Shown here: positions 21,998 through 30,787 of the stretch, piece by piece
How positions within the stretch are numbered: the first letter of the stretch is position 1
Layout of the letters: every line of letters starts with the position of its first letter
Assembly: GCF_020181595.1 (NCBI RefSeq)
Contig: NZ_CP084028.1
Span: 3,301,601-3,365,600, forward strand
Reading direction: 5' to 3'
Source: [Mycobacterium] vasticus
GTDB taxonomy: Bacteria; Actinomycetota; Actinomycetes; Mycobacteriales; Mycobacteriaceae
DNA length: 64,000 bases
Position numbers and translations under genes: made by a program
The notes under the pieces: generated by a model
Told to the model about the DNA's origin: nothing
Databases searched by the model: none
What the model saw: the letters and a program-made list of their open reading frames with translations, nothing else

Positions 21998-22867
21998 TCA
22001 GGCCCGGTACTCCACTGAACCGTCGTCAAGCACCACTCGGGCGTCGGCGCCGTCGGGACCGGACGCCTCGGTGCGGAACACCGCCTTACCCGGCTCGGTG
22101 CGCCAGATCGAGGTAGTCAGCGTCTCCCCCGGGAACACCGGGTCGGTGAACCGCGCCGCGATCGCGCTGATCCGGCCGGCGTCGCCGCCACCGAGTTCGG
22201 CGACCAGCGCTCGCCCGGCAAAGCCGTAGGTACACAGCCCGTGCAGGATCGGCCGGGGGAATCCGGCCAGCGTGGTGGCGAACCACGGGTCGCTGTGCAA
22301 CGGATTGCGGTCACCGGAGAGCCGGTAAAGCAGTGCCTGGTCCTCCCGCGTCACGTACGCGGTACGTGAATCCGGTTGCGTCTCAGGGATCTCCGGGGCA
22401 ATCGCGCGCTGTCCCGGCTCGCCGCCGAAGCCACCGGCCTTGCGGATCACCACTGTCACCAGTGTCTCGACCAGCGGCTGCGCGGTCTTGGGGTCGCTGC
22501 CGCGCGCCCGCAGCATCACGATGGCATTCTTGCCCTCACCCTTGTCCTGGATGTCAGCCACCTCTGCGACCACCTGCAGGCTTCCGGCGGCCGGCAGTGG
22601 TGCGAACAGCCGCACCTCCTGCGAGCCGTGCAGCAGCAGCGCCGGGTTGAAGGTGCCGATCTTGCCGGCGGCGGCAAACCCCAGGCAGCAGATGACGGCA
22701 TAGGTGGGCAGCACCTGCTGGGCGATATCGTGACTGTTCTCGGTGGTAAAGGCCAGATCGGCCGTGCCGGCGCCGACCCCGAGCGCGTAGAGCATGGTGT
22801 CGCGATCGGTCCACTCGACCAGCACCGGATCGGTGGTCACGCCGATGGCTGTCGGGTCCAATGCCAT
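21998..22867 (-). CDS. htdY: 3-hydroxyacyl-CoA dehydratase, MaoC family
   Basis: 289 residues with the double hot-dog layout. The catalytic hydratase-2 motif is YRLSGDRNPLHSDP (Asp/His), followed by ILHGLCTYGFAGRAL. The N-terminal half, with LPTYAVICCLGFAA, forms the partner hot dog. It hydrates or dehydrates (R)-3-hydroxyacyl-CoA. It matches Rv3389c (HtdY) in length and in neighbours (lpqD and acrA1 next), and is the first recognisable gene of the Rv3389c-Rv3434c block. It is divergent from lpqD. Confidence 0.9.
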   Translation of the reverse strand: MALDPTAIGVTTDPVLVEWTDRDTMLYALGVGAGTADLAFTTENSHDIAQQVLPTYAVICCLGFAAAGKIGTFNPALLLHGSQEVRLFAPLPAAGSLQVVAEVADIQDKGEGKNAIVMLRARGSDPKTAQPLVETLVTVVIRKAGGFGGEPGQRAIAPEIPETQPDSRTAYVTREDQALLYRLSGDRNPLHSDPWFATTLAGFPRPILHGLCTYGFAGRALVAELGGGDAGRISAIAARFTDPVFPGETLTTSIWRTEPGKAVFRTEASGPDGADARVVLDDGSVEYRA

Positions 22868-22950
22868 GAGTTCTCCTATTCGGGCCGGGGATCACGACCA
22901 TTTCAGCAGAACCTGCTCCGTCCGCACCATCAACACGGCAGGCTGTCGCC

Positions 22951-23664
22951 ATGGGGAATTTCGCGAAACGCTCCGGTGCCGTGCTCGCAATGACGGCTGC
23001 CGCGCTAGCCGCGGTCCTGGCGCTCGGAGGCTGCTCCGGGCCTCCGCACCCACGCACCATCACCCTGACACTGATCCGTCACGCCGAGTCCGAGGCCAAC
23101 GCGGCCGGCGTCCTCGACACCTCGGTGCCCGGTCCGGGCCTGACCGAGAAGGGCCGTGCGCAGGCGGAAGAGCTCTCGAAACAGCTCTCGCACAACCACT
23201 TCGACGGCGTCTTCGCCTCCTCGATGGCCCGCAGCCAGCAGTCCGCCGCCCCGCTGGCCCGCGAGTTGGGCCTGCAGGTGCAGGTCCTGCCCGGTCTGCA
23301 GGAGATCAACGCCGGCTGGTTCGACGACAAACCCGGGGCGATGGTCAACGCACCGTACCTGCTCGCGCCGATGGCCTGGATCCGCGGTGATCGGACCGCT
23401 GCCATCCCCGGCTCGATCGACGGCGACCAGTTCAACGAGGAGTTCAGCGCCGCGGTGCAGCAGATCTACGCGACCGGCGACAAACTGCCGGTGGCCTTCG
23501 CGCACGGGGCGTCGATCATGACGTGGACGCTGATGAACGTCAAGAATTCCCGCGAAGAGCTGATGACCGAACACCCGCTGCCCAACAACGGCCGAGTGGT
23601 GGTCACCGGCAGCCCCGGCACCGGCTGGAAACTGGTGGACTGGGACGGAATTCGCGCGTTCTGA
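22951..23664 (+). CDS. lpqD: Histidine-phosphatase-fold lipoprotein LpqD
   Basis: 237 residues. The signal peptide ends in the lipobox LGGC, with the lipidated Cys at residue 28. The phosphoglycerate-mutase-like domain has LIRHAESEANAAG (His44, phospho-acceptor), GLTEKGRAQAEEL, FASSMARSQQSA and AFAHGASIMTW (second His). It would act outside the membrane, probably as a phosphatase of unknown substrate. Order htdY-lpqD-acrA1 is as in M. tuberculosis. Confidence 0.88.
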   Translation: MGNFAKRSGAVLAMTAAALAAVLALGGCSGPPHPRTITLTLIRHAESEANAAGVLDTSVPGPGLTEKGRAQAEELSKQLSHNHFDGVFASSMARSQQSAAPLARELGLQVQVLPGLQEINAGWFDDKPGAMVNAPYLLAPMAWIRGDRTAAIPGSIDGDQFNEEFSAAVQQIYATGDKLPVAFAHGASIMTWTLMNVKNSREELMTEHPLPNNGRVVVTGSPGTGWKLVDWDGIRAF

Positions 23665-23678
23665 TCCGCCCGGCCCCG

Positions 23679-24341
23679 ATGAGCACTGCCGACGACAGCA
23701 CCGGCCTGAGCGACACGGGCCGGGTGGAGGCGTTCAGCGACGGCGTCTTCGCGATCGCGGTGACCCTGCTGGTGCTCGACCTCAAGGAGCCCCCGCACGC
23801 CGCCGGGGCGCTGCTGGACGGGCTGCTCCGGCAGTGGCCGGCGTACCTGGGCTACGTCGCGTCGTTCGGCTACGTCGCGGTTATCTGGCTCAACCACCAC
23901 CAGGCGTTCGGTGCGATCAAGTATGTCGACAAGGGCGTGCACCTGGCCAACATCATGCTGCTGTTCGTCACGGCGCTCATCCCGTTCCCTACCGCGGTGC
24001 TCTCGCACGCCTTCATCGACGGCGCCGACACCGCCGACGCCCGCACCGCGGTGGCCCTGTACGCCGGCGTGCTGGCCGCGATGTGCGCGAGCTGGCTGCT
24101 GCTGTTCGATCAGATCAACCGCCGACATGACCGGCTGGTCGCGGACAACGTCGACCGGGGGACGTTCGGAGCCCAGCGGATCCGGTCGGTGGTCGGGATC
24201 GTCGCCTACCTGATAGCCGGGGTGATCGGTGTGGTGTGGTCGCCGCCGGCAGCGCTGGTGATTTTCGTGGTGATGCCGGCGTTCTATGCCGTCAATATCC
24301 CGGGCATTCGGGCGGCGAGACCGAATTCACCATTGACGTAG
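23679..24341 (+). CDS. TMEM175-family potassium channel
   Basis: 220 residues from ATG 23679. The frame is open earlier, inside lpqD, but homology starts at this ATG. The first helix carries RVEAFSDGVFAIAVTLLVLDL, the (K/R)xxxFSD signature of TMEM175/DUF1211. About six hydrophobic segments follow, with GYVAVIWLNHHQ and LALLF-type helices between. Prokaryotic members form tetrameric K+ channels. It is inserted between lpqD and acrA1, which are adjacent in M. tuberculosis. Confidence 0.85.
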   Translation: MSTADDSTGLSDTGRVEAFSDGVFAIAVTLLVLDLKEPPHAAGALLDGLLRQWPAYLGYVASFGYVAVIWLNHHQAFGAIKYVDKGVHLANIMLLFVTALIPFPTAVLSHAFIDGADTADARTAVALYAGVLAAMCASWLLLFDQINRRHDRLVADNVDRGTFGAQRIRSVVGIVAYLIAGVIGVVWSPPAALVIFVVMPAFYAVNIPGIRAARPNSPLT

Positions 24342-24367
24342 TCGACCGGGGAGTCCACGATGTCCGC

Positions 24368-26392
24368 ATGCGTTATGTCGTTACCGGCGGTACCGGGTTT
24401 ATTGGACGGCGGGCGGTGGCCCGGATTCTTCAGCACAGTCCCGACGCGCAGGTGTGGGTGCTGGTGCGGCGCGCGTCGCTGGGCCGCTTCGAGGCCCTGG
24501 CCTCGCAGAACGGTCAGACGTGGGGCGAGCGGGTAAAACCACTGGTCGGCGACCTGACGGCGGAGAACCTAGGGTTGAGCGACCCTGCGCTGGCCGAACT
24601 GGGAGCGATCGATCACGTGCTGCACTGCGCCGCGATCTACGACATCACCGCAGGTGCGGCCGAGCAGCAGGCGGCCAATGTCGAGGGCACCCGCGCGGTG
24701 ATCGAGCTGGCGAAGCGACTCGGCGCCACGCTGTCGCACGTGTCGTCAATCGCGGTGGCCGGCGACTACCACGGCGAGTTCACCGAGGACGACTTCGACA
24801 TCGGCCAGGGGTTGCCCACCCCGTACCACCAGACCAAGTTCGAGGCCGAGCAGCTGGTGCGCTCGACGCCGGGCCTGCGGTACCGGGTGTACCGGCCGGC
24901 GGTGGTGGTGGGCGATTCGCGCACCGGTGAGATGGACAAGGTCGACGGGCCGTACTACTTCTTCCCGCTGCTGGCCAAGCTCGCGGCGCTGCCCGGGCTC
25001 ACCCCGATGGCGGTGCCCGACACCGGGCGCACCAACGTCGTCCCAGTCGACTACGTGGTCGACGCGCTGGTAGAGCTGATGCACGCCGACGGGTACGACG
25101 GGCGCACCTTCCACCTGACCTCGCCGAAATCCATCGGGCTGCCCGACATCTACCGGGCCGTCGCGCGCGAGGCCGGACTGCCGCGACTGCGCGCCAAACT
25201 GCCGGGCGCGCTTGCCGCTCCGGTGCTCAATGTCGGTGGACGAGCGCGGGTGTGGCGCAACATGATCGCCACCCAGCTGGGACTGCCCGCCGAGGTGCTC
25301 GACCTGGTGAACCTGCGGCCGACGTTCGTCGCCGACGCCACCCGGGCCGCGCTGAAGGGGACCGTCGAGCTTCCCGACTTCGCCGACTACGCGCCGGGGC
25401 TCTGGCGCTACTGGGCGGCGCACCTCGATCCCGACCGCGCCCGCCGTGACGACCCGGCCGGACCGCTGGTGGGCCGGCACGTCGTGATCACCGGCGCGTC
25501 CAGCGGTATCGGCCGAGCCTCGGCGATCGCCGTCGCGCAGCGCGGCGGCGTGGTCTTCGCGCTGGCCCGCAGCGGTTCCGCGCTCGACGATCTGGTGGCC
25601 GAGATCCATGCGGAGGGCGGGCAGGCCCACGCGTTCACGTGCGACGTCACCGACTCGGCCTCGGTGGAGCACACCGTCAAGGACATCCTGGGCCGATTCG
25701 GCCACGTCGACTACCTGGTGAACAACGCCGGCCGGTCGATCCGCCGCTCGGTGGTCAACTCCACCGACCGGCTGCACGACTACGAGCGAACGATGGCCGT
25801 CAACTACTTCGGCGCGGTGCGCATGGTGCTGGCGCTGCTGCCGCACTGGCGGGAACGCCGGTTCGGGCACGTCGTCAACGTCTCCAGCGAGGGGGTGCTG
25901 GCGCACAGCCCCAAGTACAGCGCGTACGTGCCGACCAAGGCGGCGCTGGATGCGTTCGCCGACGTGGTGTCGACCGAGACCTTGTCGGACCACATCACGT
26001 TCACCACCATCCACATGCCGCTGGTGGCCACCCCGATGATCGCGCCGACCGGAAAACTGGTTCCGATGGGGGCGATCAGCGCCGAGCATGCCGCGGCCAT
26101 GGTGGTGCGCGGCCTGATCGAGAAGCCGGACCGGATCGACACCCCGTTGGGCACGCTCGCCGAGACCGGCAACTATGTCGCCCCCGGGCTGGCCCGCCGG
26201 ATGCTGCACCAGTTGTATCTGGGTTACCCCGACTCGGCCGCCGCGCGCGGCGTGGAACCGGCCGAAACCGTTGCGGCACACTCGGTGTCGCGTCGTCCGA
26301 GGCGCCCTTCGCGGGCGCTCCCCCGGGTGCGGATGCGGGCGCCCCGGCCGGTCAAGCGGGCGCTGCGGTTGGTGCCGGGCGTGTACTGGTGA
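24368..26392 (+). CDS. acrA1: Bifunctional fatty acyl-CoA reductase
   Basis: 674 residues from ATG 24368, close to Rv3391 along its length. Residues 1-~365 are an extended-SDR reductase domain (RYVVTGGTGFIGRRAV, HCAAIYDITA, HVSSIAVAGDYH, TPYHQTKFEAEQLV). Residues ~375-600 are a classical SDR domain (VITGASSGIGRASAIAV, VNNAGRS, NVSSEG, YSAYVPTKAALDAF). The tail is basic. It reduces acyl-CoA to aldehyde and on to fatty alcohol, and in M. tuberculosis it has been linked to wax-ester formation. It may be co-transcribed with the TMEM175 gene 26 bp upstream. The cmaA1 gene that follows in M. tuberculosis is missing. Confidence 0.93.
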   Translation: MRYVVTGGTGFIGRRAVARILQHSPDAQVWVLVRRASLGRFEALASQNGQTWGERVKPLVGDLTAENLGLSDPALAELGAIDHVLHCAAIYDITAGAAEQQAANVEGTRAVIELAKRLGATLSHVSSIAVAGDYHGEFTEDDFDIGQGLPTPYHQTKFEAEQLVRSTPGLRYRVYRPAVVVGDSRTGEMDKVDGPYYFFPLLAKLAALPGLTPMAVPDTGRTNVVPVDYVVDALVELMHADGYDGRTFHLTSPKSIGLPDIYRAVAREAGLPRLRAKLPGALAAPVLNVGGRARVWRNMIATQLGLPAEVLDLVNLRPTFVADATRAALKGTVELPDFADYAPGLWRYWAAHLDPDRARRDDPAGPLVGRHVVITGASSGIGRASAIAVAQRGGVVFALARSGSALDDLVAEIHAEGGQAHAFTCDVTDSASVEHTVKDILGRFGHVDYLVNNAGRSIRRSVVNSTDRLHDYERTMAVNYFGAVRMVLALLPHWRERRFGHVVNVSSEGVLAHSPKYSAYVPTKAALDAFADVVSTETLSDHITFTTIHMPLVATPMIAPTGKLVPMGAISAEHAAAMVVRGLIEKPDRIDTPLGTLAETGNYVAPGLARRMLHQLYLGYPDSAAARGVEPAETVAAHSVSRRPRRPSRALPRVRMRAPRPVKRALRLVPGVYW

Positions 26393-26408
26393 ACCGGCGG
26401 CGGCGCCC

Positions 26409-26576
26409 TCAGTGCACGCGCAGCACCGCCCGTACTCGGTCCTGACCCTCCCGATCGAGCGGAAGCAGGGGGCGAGGCAGAAAATCGGCGTCCGCCAAAG
26501 AGAGTTCCCGGGCGATCGAAGCGGCCACTCGCGCACTGCCGTAATCGGCGAAAAGCTCCCAGATCGGGAATTCCAT
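26409..26576 (-). CDS. Small hypothetical protein, possibly a remnant of a DapA-like enzyme
   Basis: 55 residues from ATG 26576, preceded by GAGGATGTCCGG (a good ribosome-binding site). The end, ADFLPRPLLPLDREGQDRVRAVLR, resembles the C-terminal tail of dihydrodipicolinate-synthase-family proteins (RPPLxPL followed by a charged helix). The barrel that should precede it is absent. It occupies the gap where M. tuberculosis has cmaA1. It may be a remnant that acquired a start, or a genuine small protein. Confidence 0.4.
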   Translation of the reverse strand: MEFPIWELFADYGSARVAASIARELSLADADFLPRPLLPLDREGQDRVRAVLRVH

Positions 26577-26658
26577 CCGGACATCCTCGCCGACCCTGCG
26601 ATGACAGCGCGAACCTACTACCCGAATCCGGTAGCACTGCGCCGGTATCGTGGGCGCG

Positions 26659-27597
26659 ATGGGCCTGGTCTTCGCCGACGTCGACGCCGGCGTCGACGAT
26701 GCGGTCGCGCTGGTGTACCTGCTCGCTTCTGCGCAGGCCCGACTGGTCGGGATCGCGTCGACCGGCGGAAACGTTGCGGTGCAACAGGTCTGCCGCAATA
26801 GTCTGGCGCTGCTGAAGTTGTGCGGGGCAGCCGGTGTCCCGGTGTCTCGAGGAGCCGATGCACCGCTGAACGGGGCGCTACATACCGCAGCGGATATTCA
26901 CGGCCCGCAGGGTCTCGGCTATGCCGAGTTGCCGCCCGGCACCGGGCAGCTGACCTCGTACGACTCCGCGCAGGCGTGGGTCCGCGCCGCACGGGCCCAC
27001 CCGGGACAGCTGATCGGTCTGGTCACCGGTCCGCTGACCAACCTGGCCCTGGCGCTGCGAGCCGAACCCGCGTTACCGACGCTGCTGCACCGGCTGGTGA
27101 TCATGGGCGGCGCGTTCTCCGGCGAGCGGGCCGGCCGGGCCGAGTTCAACATCGGGGTCGACCCCGAAGCGGCCGCCGAGGTGTTTGCCGCCTGGGGAAC
27201 GGTTGCCCCGCAACGCCTTCCGCTGGTGTGCGGACTGGATCTGACTCGCCACATCGCGATCACCCCGGCGATCCTGGCCCAGCTGCCGGCGGAGAGCCCG
27301 GTGGTTCGGGTGCTGATCGACGCACTGCGGTTCTATTTCGAGGCGCACGAAGCCCGCGGCCACGGCTACCTGGCCTATCTGCACGATCCGCTGGCCGCGG
27401 CGGTCGCGCTGGAACCGGAACTGGTGGCGACCCGACCGGCCGCGATACACGTCGAACTGGCGGGCCCCGAGCGCGGGCGGACGATTGCCGACTGGGACGC
27501 CGCGGCGCCCAACGCGCTGATCGGTGTCGGCGTGGACCCGGCGGAGTTCTTCGACCGGCTCGTGCAGCGGGTCGGCGCCTTCGCACGCCGGTGCTGA
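26659..27597 (+). CDS. iunH: Inosine-uridine-preferring nucleoside hydrolase
   Basis: 312 residues from ATG 26659. The calcium-binding Asp cluster is at the N-terminus (FADVDAGVDDAVALVYL), followed by GIASTGGNVAVQ, GPLTNLALAL, VIMGGAF, AEFNIGVDPEAAAEVF and a late YLHDPLAAAVAL with the last metal Asp. It cleaves ribonucleosides to base and ribose for purine/pyrimidine salvage. It matches Rv3393 in position, before imuB/imuA' and guaA, though a vapBC pair now separates it from imuB. Its 3' end lies 20 bp from vapC. Confidence 0.92.
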   Translation: MGLVFADVDAGVDDAVALVYLLASAQARLVGIASTGGNVAVQQVCRNSLALLKLCGAAGVPVSRGADAPLNGALHTAADIHGPQGLGYAELPPGTGQLTSYDSAQAWVRAARAHPGQLIGLVTGPLTNLALALRAEPALPTLLHRLVIMGGAFSGERAGRAEFNIGVDPEAAAEVFAAWGTVAPQRLPLVCGLDLTRHIAITPAILAQLPAESPVVRVLIDALRFYFEAHEARGHGYLAYLHDPLAAAVALEPELVATRPAAIHVELAGPERGRTIADWDAAAPNALIGVGVDPAEFFDRLVQRVGAFARRC

Positions 27598-27617
27598 AAC
27601 GCGGATTCAGGCACTCT

Positions 27618-28040
27618 TCAAGCGACGTGCCATGGATTGAGCACGTCGATGCCCGTCTCGGCGAAGTCGGCGATGTTGCGCGTGGCCACGCCGGCGCCCC
27701 ATTGCCGGCAAATTGCGGCAATCTGCGCATCGGCCATAGTGATGGGCCGTCCGGACCGCTCCCTGGATGCGACGATATCCGCGTATGAGATGGCTGCCGG
27801 CACATCGAAGGGCAGCACCTGATCGGCGAAATCGTCTTCGAGTAGCGCTCTGACTTTTACAGATAACCGCTGCTTGCGGCGGCCCTCGGGCAACCGCGCG
27901 ACGCCGTACATCAATTCCGCAGCAGTCACGGCGGTCACGAACACATCGGTTGCGTCGAATGCGTCGACCCACCGAACAACTTCGAGCTGTGGCGACTTTC
28001 GCATCAACTCGGATACGACATTGGTGTCAAGAACGATCAC
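27618..28040 (-). CDS. vapC: PIN-domain ribonuclease toxin (VapC/FitB-like)
   Basis: 140 residues. The acidic metal site of the PIN fold is intact: D5 (MIVLDTN), E42 (TAAELMYG), D104 (ITMADAQIAA) and N122/D125 (ATRNIADF). It should cleave RNA, such as a tRNA or rRNA loop, when freed from the antitoxin. The ATG at 28040 overlaps the vapB stop (ATGA). The pair lies between iunH and imuB, which are adjacent in M. tuberculosis, so it looks like an acquired cassette. Confidence 0.9.
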   Translation of the reverse strand: MIVLDTNVVSELMRKSPQLEVVRWVDAFDATDVFVTAVTAAELMYGVARLPEGRRKQRLSVKVRALLEDDFADQVLPFDVPAAISYADIVASRERSGRPITMADAQIAAICRQWGAGVATRNIADFAETGIDVLNPWHVA

Positions 28041-28282
28041 CTACCGAACTCCGCGGCTCGCGGTCGCTCGGTGCGGGGCGGCGGTTCGATTTCGGCGTTC
28101 TCGCCGAAGAAGCGCTGCCCAATCCGGGTCCCCATCCCTTGGTCCGACGATGACGGACGCGTCAGCGCGGTGCGCAGGATCTCGCGCACTTCGGCCTCCA
28201 TCGACCGACCCCGTTGCGCGGCGCGCACCCGTAGTGCTGCTTTGAGTTCGTCATCGAAGTCACGAATCGTCAGGGTCGCCAT
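28037..28282 (-). CDS. vapB: Ribbon-helix-helix antitoxin (VapB/FitA-like)
   Basis: 81 residues from ATG 28282, preceded by GGGGGAGAAG. A TTG four codons upstream is less likely. The N-terminal RHH DNA-binding segment is ATLTIRDFDDELKAALRVRA. The C-terminal arm (GTRIGQRFFGENAEIEPPPR) is of the FitA type that wraps the PIN toxin. Two palindromes lie just upstream, consistent with autorepression by the toxin-antitoxin complex. Confidence 0.88.
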   Translation of the reverse strand: MATLTIRDFDDELKAALRVRAAQRGRSMEAEVREILRTALTRPSSSDQGMGTRIGQRFFGENAEIEPPPRTERPRAAEFGR

Positions 28283-28299
28283 CTTCTCCCCCAAAAGCC

Positions 28300-28336
28300 A
28301 GCAATGTATGCATTGCTAGCAATGCTAGCGCATTGC
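28300..28336. promoter_or_regulatory. Twin palindromic operator of vapBC
   Basis: AGCAATG-TATG-CATTGCT (28300-28317) and GCAATG-CTAGCG-CATTGC (28319-28336) are two near-identical inverted repeats, 18-36 bp before the vapB start. Such paired sites suit cooperative RHH binding. Confidence 0.75.
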
Positions 28337-28359
28337 GCCGGTCAGTGAGGGCCGCCTCG

Positions 28360-29949
28360 TCACTCATAACTGCCCTCCAGGTACCAGCACCGCAAGCGAT
28401 AACACAGCAGCAGCGCCCGCCCGGGAGCACCGTTATCGTCCAGCAGCGCCTGAACCCGAGCGGTGCGTCCCGATCCCGGCCCTTCCCGCTGCGGGTCCCA
28501 CCACCGTTCGTCGACCGGCCAGGGCCCGGCCCACCAGCGCAGCCGCTCATCACGGCCGCGGGCAACCAACCATGCCGGGTCGGCGGTGAACAGTCCCCGG
28601 CCGGTCACTCGGATCGGATTACGTTCGGCGTCAAGCAGTTCCACCGGATCGTCGAGCAGCACCGTCGGCGACGGTTCGGGCAGCCGGCCGGGCCACGGCT
28701 GGCGCGGGTCGGCTGACGGCACCGGCTCGTCCCCCAGCGGGGTCAAGGTGATGCGCTCGGCCGGGCCGCGGCCACCGGATAACACCGGCACCCGCACCGC
28801 CTCGGGGCCGAGCAGGCCCTGCACCCGCACCAGGGCGCGGCGGGCACGCAGCCGGTCTTCCTCACCGAGCCCACCCCACAGCGGCAGCTGCAGCGCCTCG
28901 GTGGCCGAGAGCACCTCCACCGGCTGCAGCCGCAGCAGCGTGATCGGACCGGTGGGCCGGTCCCGGCTGACGCGGCTGTTCAGCCAGCCGTCCAGTTGCC
29001 AGCGAACCCGGTCGGCGGTGGCGTCCTCGGTCAGCGGCTCGGCGCACCGCCATACCCGGGTCAGCTCTTCACCACCTGCGGTGACGGCGTGAATGGCCAG
29101 CCGGGTGCAACCGACGCCGGCGGCCATCAGCGTCCGGTGCAGCGCACCGGCCAGCGAGCGACCGGCGAACGCCGCGGCGTCGACCCGGTCGATCGGCGGA
29201 TCGCAGTGCAGCACGGCATCAAGGTCTGGATTCGGCTCGCGCCCGGACGGCCCGCGTTCCGGCTCGCCGCGGGCGAATCGGTGCGCGATCAGCGCATCGG
29301 GACCGAACCGGGAGGTCACATCCGGGCGGGGCAACGCGGCGAACTGTCCGATGGTGCGAATCCCCAAGCGCCACAACAGGTCGACCAGGCCGTCACGCCC
29401 CGGGCCGGACAGGCTGGGCTCGGCGGCCAACTGCCGGATCGACAGCCCCGAAAGGAATCGGGCATCGCCCCGGGGTGCCACCACGGCGCCGCCGCGCGCG
29501 GCCAGCACCGCGGTGGAGAGCGAATCGGCGATCCCGACCTGACATTCGACGTCGGTCGCGGCAACCGCGTCGACCAGGCGTTCGGCGGCGCTCTCCTCGG
29601 AACCGAACGACCGGACCGCACCGCGCACCGACACCACCAGCAGGCCGGGCCGCAGCACCTCGGCGTGCGGTACCAGTTCGTCGACCGCAGCCAACACCGG
29701 CTCGAAAAGCCGGGCGTCGCGGTCGGTGTCAGCGGTCACCACATGCAGCGCCGGGCAGCGGGCGGCCGCTTCCCGGCGGCGCAGCCCGCGGCGCACCCCC
29801 GCCGCGCGGGCACCCGCCGAGCAGGCGATGACCCGGTTGGCCAGGGTGACCGCGACCGGCGCGGTGGCCGGCAGACCCGATGCGGCCGCCGCGGCGACCG
29901 CGGGCCAGTCCATGCACCACAGCGCCAGTACCCGGGACGCGGCCATCAC
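28360..29949 (-). CDS. imuB: ImuB, catalytically inactive Y-family polymerase homologue
   Basis: 529 residues from GTG 29949 (an ATG follows at 29946). The Y-polymerase fold is recognisable (LLWRLGIRTIGQFAALP thumb region), but the catalytic DxD/SxDE motifs of active polymerases are replaced (ALWCMDWPAV). A beta-clamp-binding motif QLPLW lies at 354-358, as in M. tuberculosis ImuB. It bridges DnaE2 and the clamp during damage-induced mutagenesis. Its start overlaps the imuA' stop by one base (TAGTG). It matches Rv3394c. dnaE2 itself is not in the window. Confidence 0.93.
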   Translation of the reverse strand: MMAASRVLALWCMDWPAVAAAAASGLPATAPVAVTLANRVIACSAGARAAGVRRGLRRREAAARCPALHVVTADTDRDARLFEPVLAAVDELVPHAEVLRPGLLVVSVRGAVRSFGSEESAAERLVDAVAATDVECQVGIADSLSTAVLAARGGAVVAPRGDARFLSGLSIRQLAAEPSLSGPGRDGLVDLLWRLGIRTIGQFAALPRPDVTSRFGPDALIAHRFARGEPERGPSGREPNPDLDAVLHCDPPIDRVDAAAFAGRSLAGALHRTLMAAGVGCTRLAIHAVTAGGEELTRVWRCAEPLTEDATADRVRWQLDGWLNSRVSRDRPTGPITLLRLQPVEVLSATEALQLPLWGGLGEEDRLRARRALVRVQGLLGPEAVRVPVLSGGRGPAERITLTPLGDEPVPSADPRQPWPGRLPEPSPTVLLDDPVELLDAERNPIRVTGRGLFTADPAWLVARGRDERLRWWAGPWPVDERWWDPQREGPGSGRTARVQALLDDNGAPGRALLLCYRLRCWYLEGSYE

Positions 29950-30644
29950 TACCCGGCCCTGGTGCGCCCGGCCGCGCGCCCGGCGGCCCGTACCTCCAGA
30001 CGTACCGCGCCGATCCGCCCGAACCCGGAGATGGCACCGCAGCTCGTGATCTTGTCGCCTACGGTCTCATAACCACTCACCCGGGCCTCGAGTTGCAGCG
30101 CCGCACCCTGCCAGGCGCCGCCGGAGACCAGCAGGGCGCAGCCCCGGTGGCGGGCGCGGGACGCCACCACCCGGGTGCGCGCCGGCGGCACCGACCGGCC
30201 GCCGAGGCCGAGCACCACCAGATCCATGCCGTCCATCAGCACCGTGGCCACCTCCACCGGATCGTTGCCGGGGTCGGGGATCACCGCGAGCCGGCTCAGG
30301 TCGGCGCCCATCTCCACCGCGGCGAGCAGCCCGGTGTCCGGCTGGCCGACGATGGCCGCATTGCCGCCGGCCGCCGTCACCGCGGCCACCATGCTCAGCC
30401 CCAGCGAGCGGGCCCCCGACAGCACCGCCACCGTGCCGCGCGGCAGTCCGGCAGGCAGCACCCGGGCCAGCAGCGACGGGACCGGCAGCACGGCATCGGC
30501 GGCCGGAGCCGCCAGTCCAGTTCCCCGCCGGCCCGCGCCCACCTTGCCCGACACCGCCGCCATCTGCCGGCGCAACTGTTCCAGCTGGTCGGCGCGATTT
30601 TCGGGGAGACCACGCGGGTGCCCCAACTCCACAGCCGCCGTCAT
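29949..30644 (-). CDS. imuA': ImuA', mutasome accessory protein
   Basis: 231 residues from ATG 30644, which has a strong GGAGG five bases upstream. The frame is open back to 30719, but that would start inside the SOS box. It is a RecA-like fold without a canonical Walker A ([17 protein letters not shown]), followed by a C-terminal region rich in Arg/Gly. It corresponds to Rv3395c and works with ImuB and DnaE2 in translesion synthesis and induced mutation. A LexA box lies 28 bp upstream. Confidence 0.9.
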   Translation of the reverse strand: MTAAVELGHPRGLPENRADQLEQLRRQMAAVSGKVGAGRRGTGLAAPAADAVLPVPSLLARVLPAGLPRGTVAVLSGARSLGLSMVAAVTAAGGNAAIVGQPDTGLLAAVEMGADLSRLAVIPDPGNDPVEVATVLMDGMDLVVLGLGGRSVPPARTRVVASRARHRGCALLVSGGAWQGAALQLEARVSGYETVGDKITSCGAISGFGRIGAVRLEVRAAGRAAGRTRAG

Positions 30645-30671
30645 GATCGCCTCCGGAACACTCGAATTCAT

Positions 30672-30687
30672 TCGAAACTTTGTTCGA
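30672..30687 (-). promoter_or_regulatory. LexA/SOS box of imuA'-imuB
   Basis: On the coding strand TCGAAC-AAAG-TTTCGA, one mismatch from the mycobacterial SOS consensus TCGAAC-N4-GTTCGA. An overlapping shorter palindrome, TCGAATTCATTCGA (30662-30675), lies on its downstream side. Position 28 bp before the start codon fits LexA repression. Confidence 0.9.
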
Positions 30688-30787
30688 TTAAACCCGAGTG
30701 AACACCCACCCACCGACAACCGTCAAGCCGGGCCGCCCGAGGGCGAATCAGCGGCCCCACGCGTCACATCAGCACCGCGTCAGGAGG

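Noticed and set aside
24746..26584. 612-residue minus-strand open frame under acrA1
   Set aside because: It is antisense to the well-conserved acyl-CoA reductase, has a biased composition, and matches no family.
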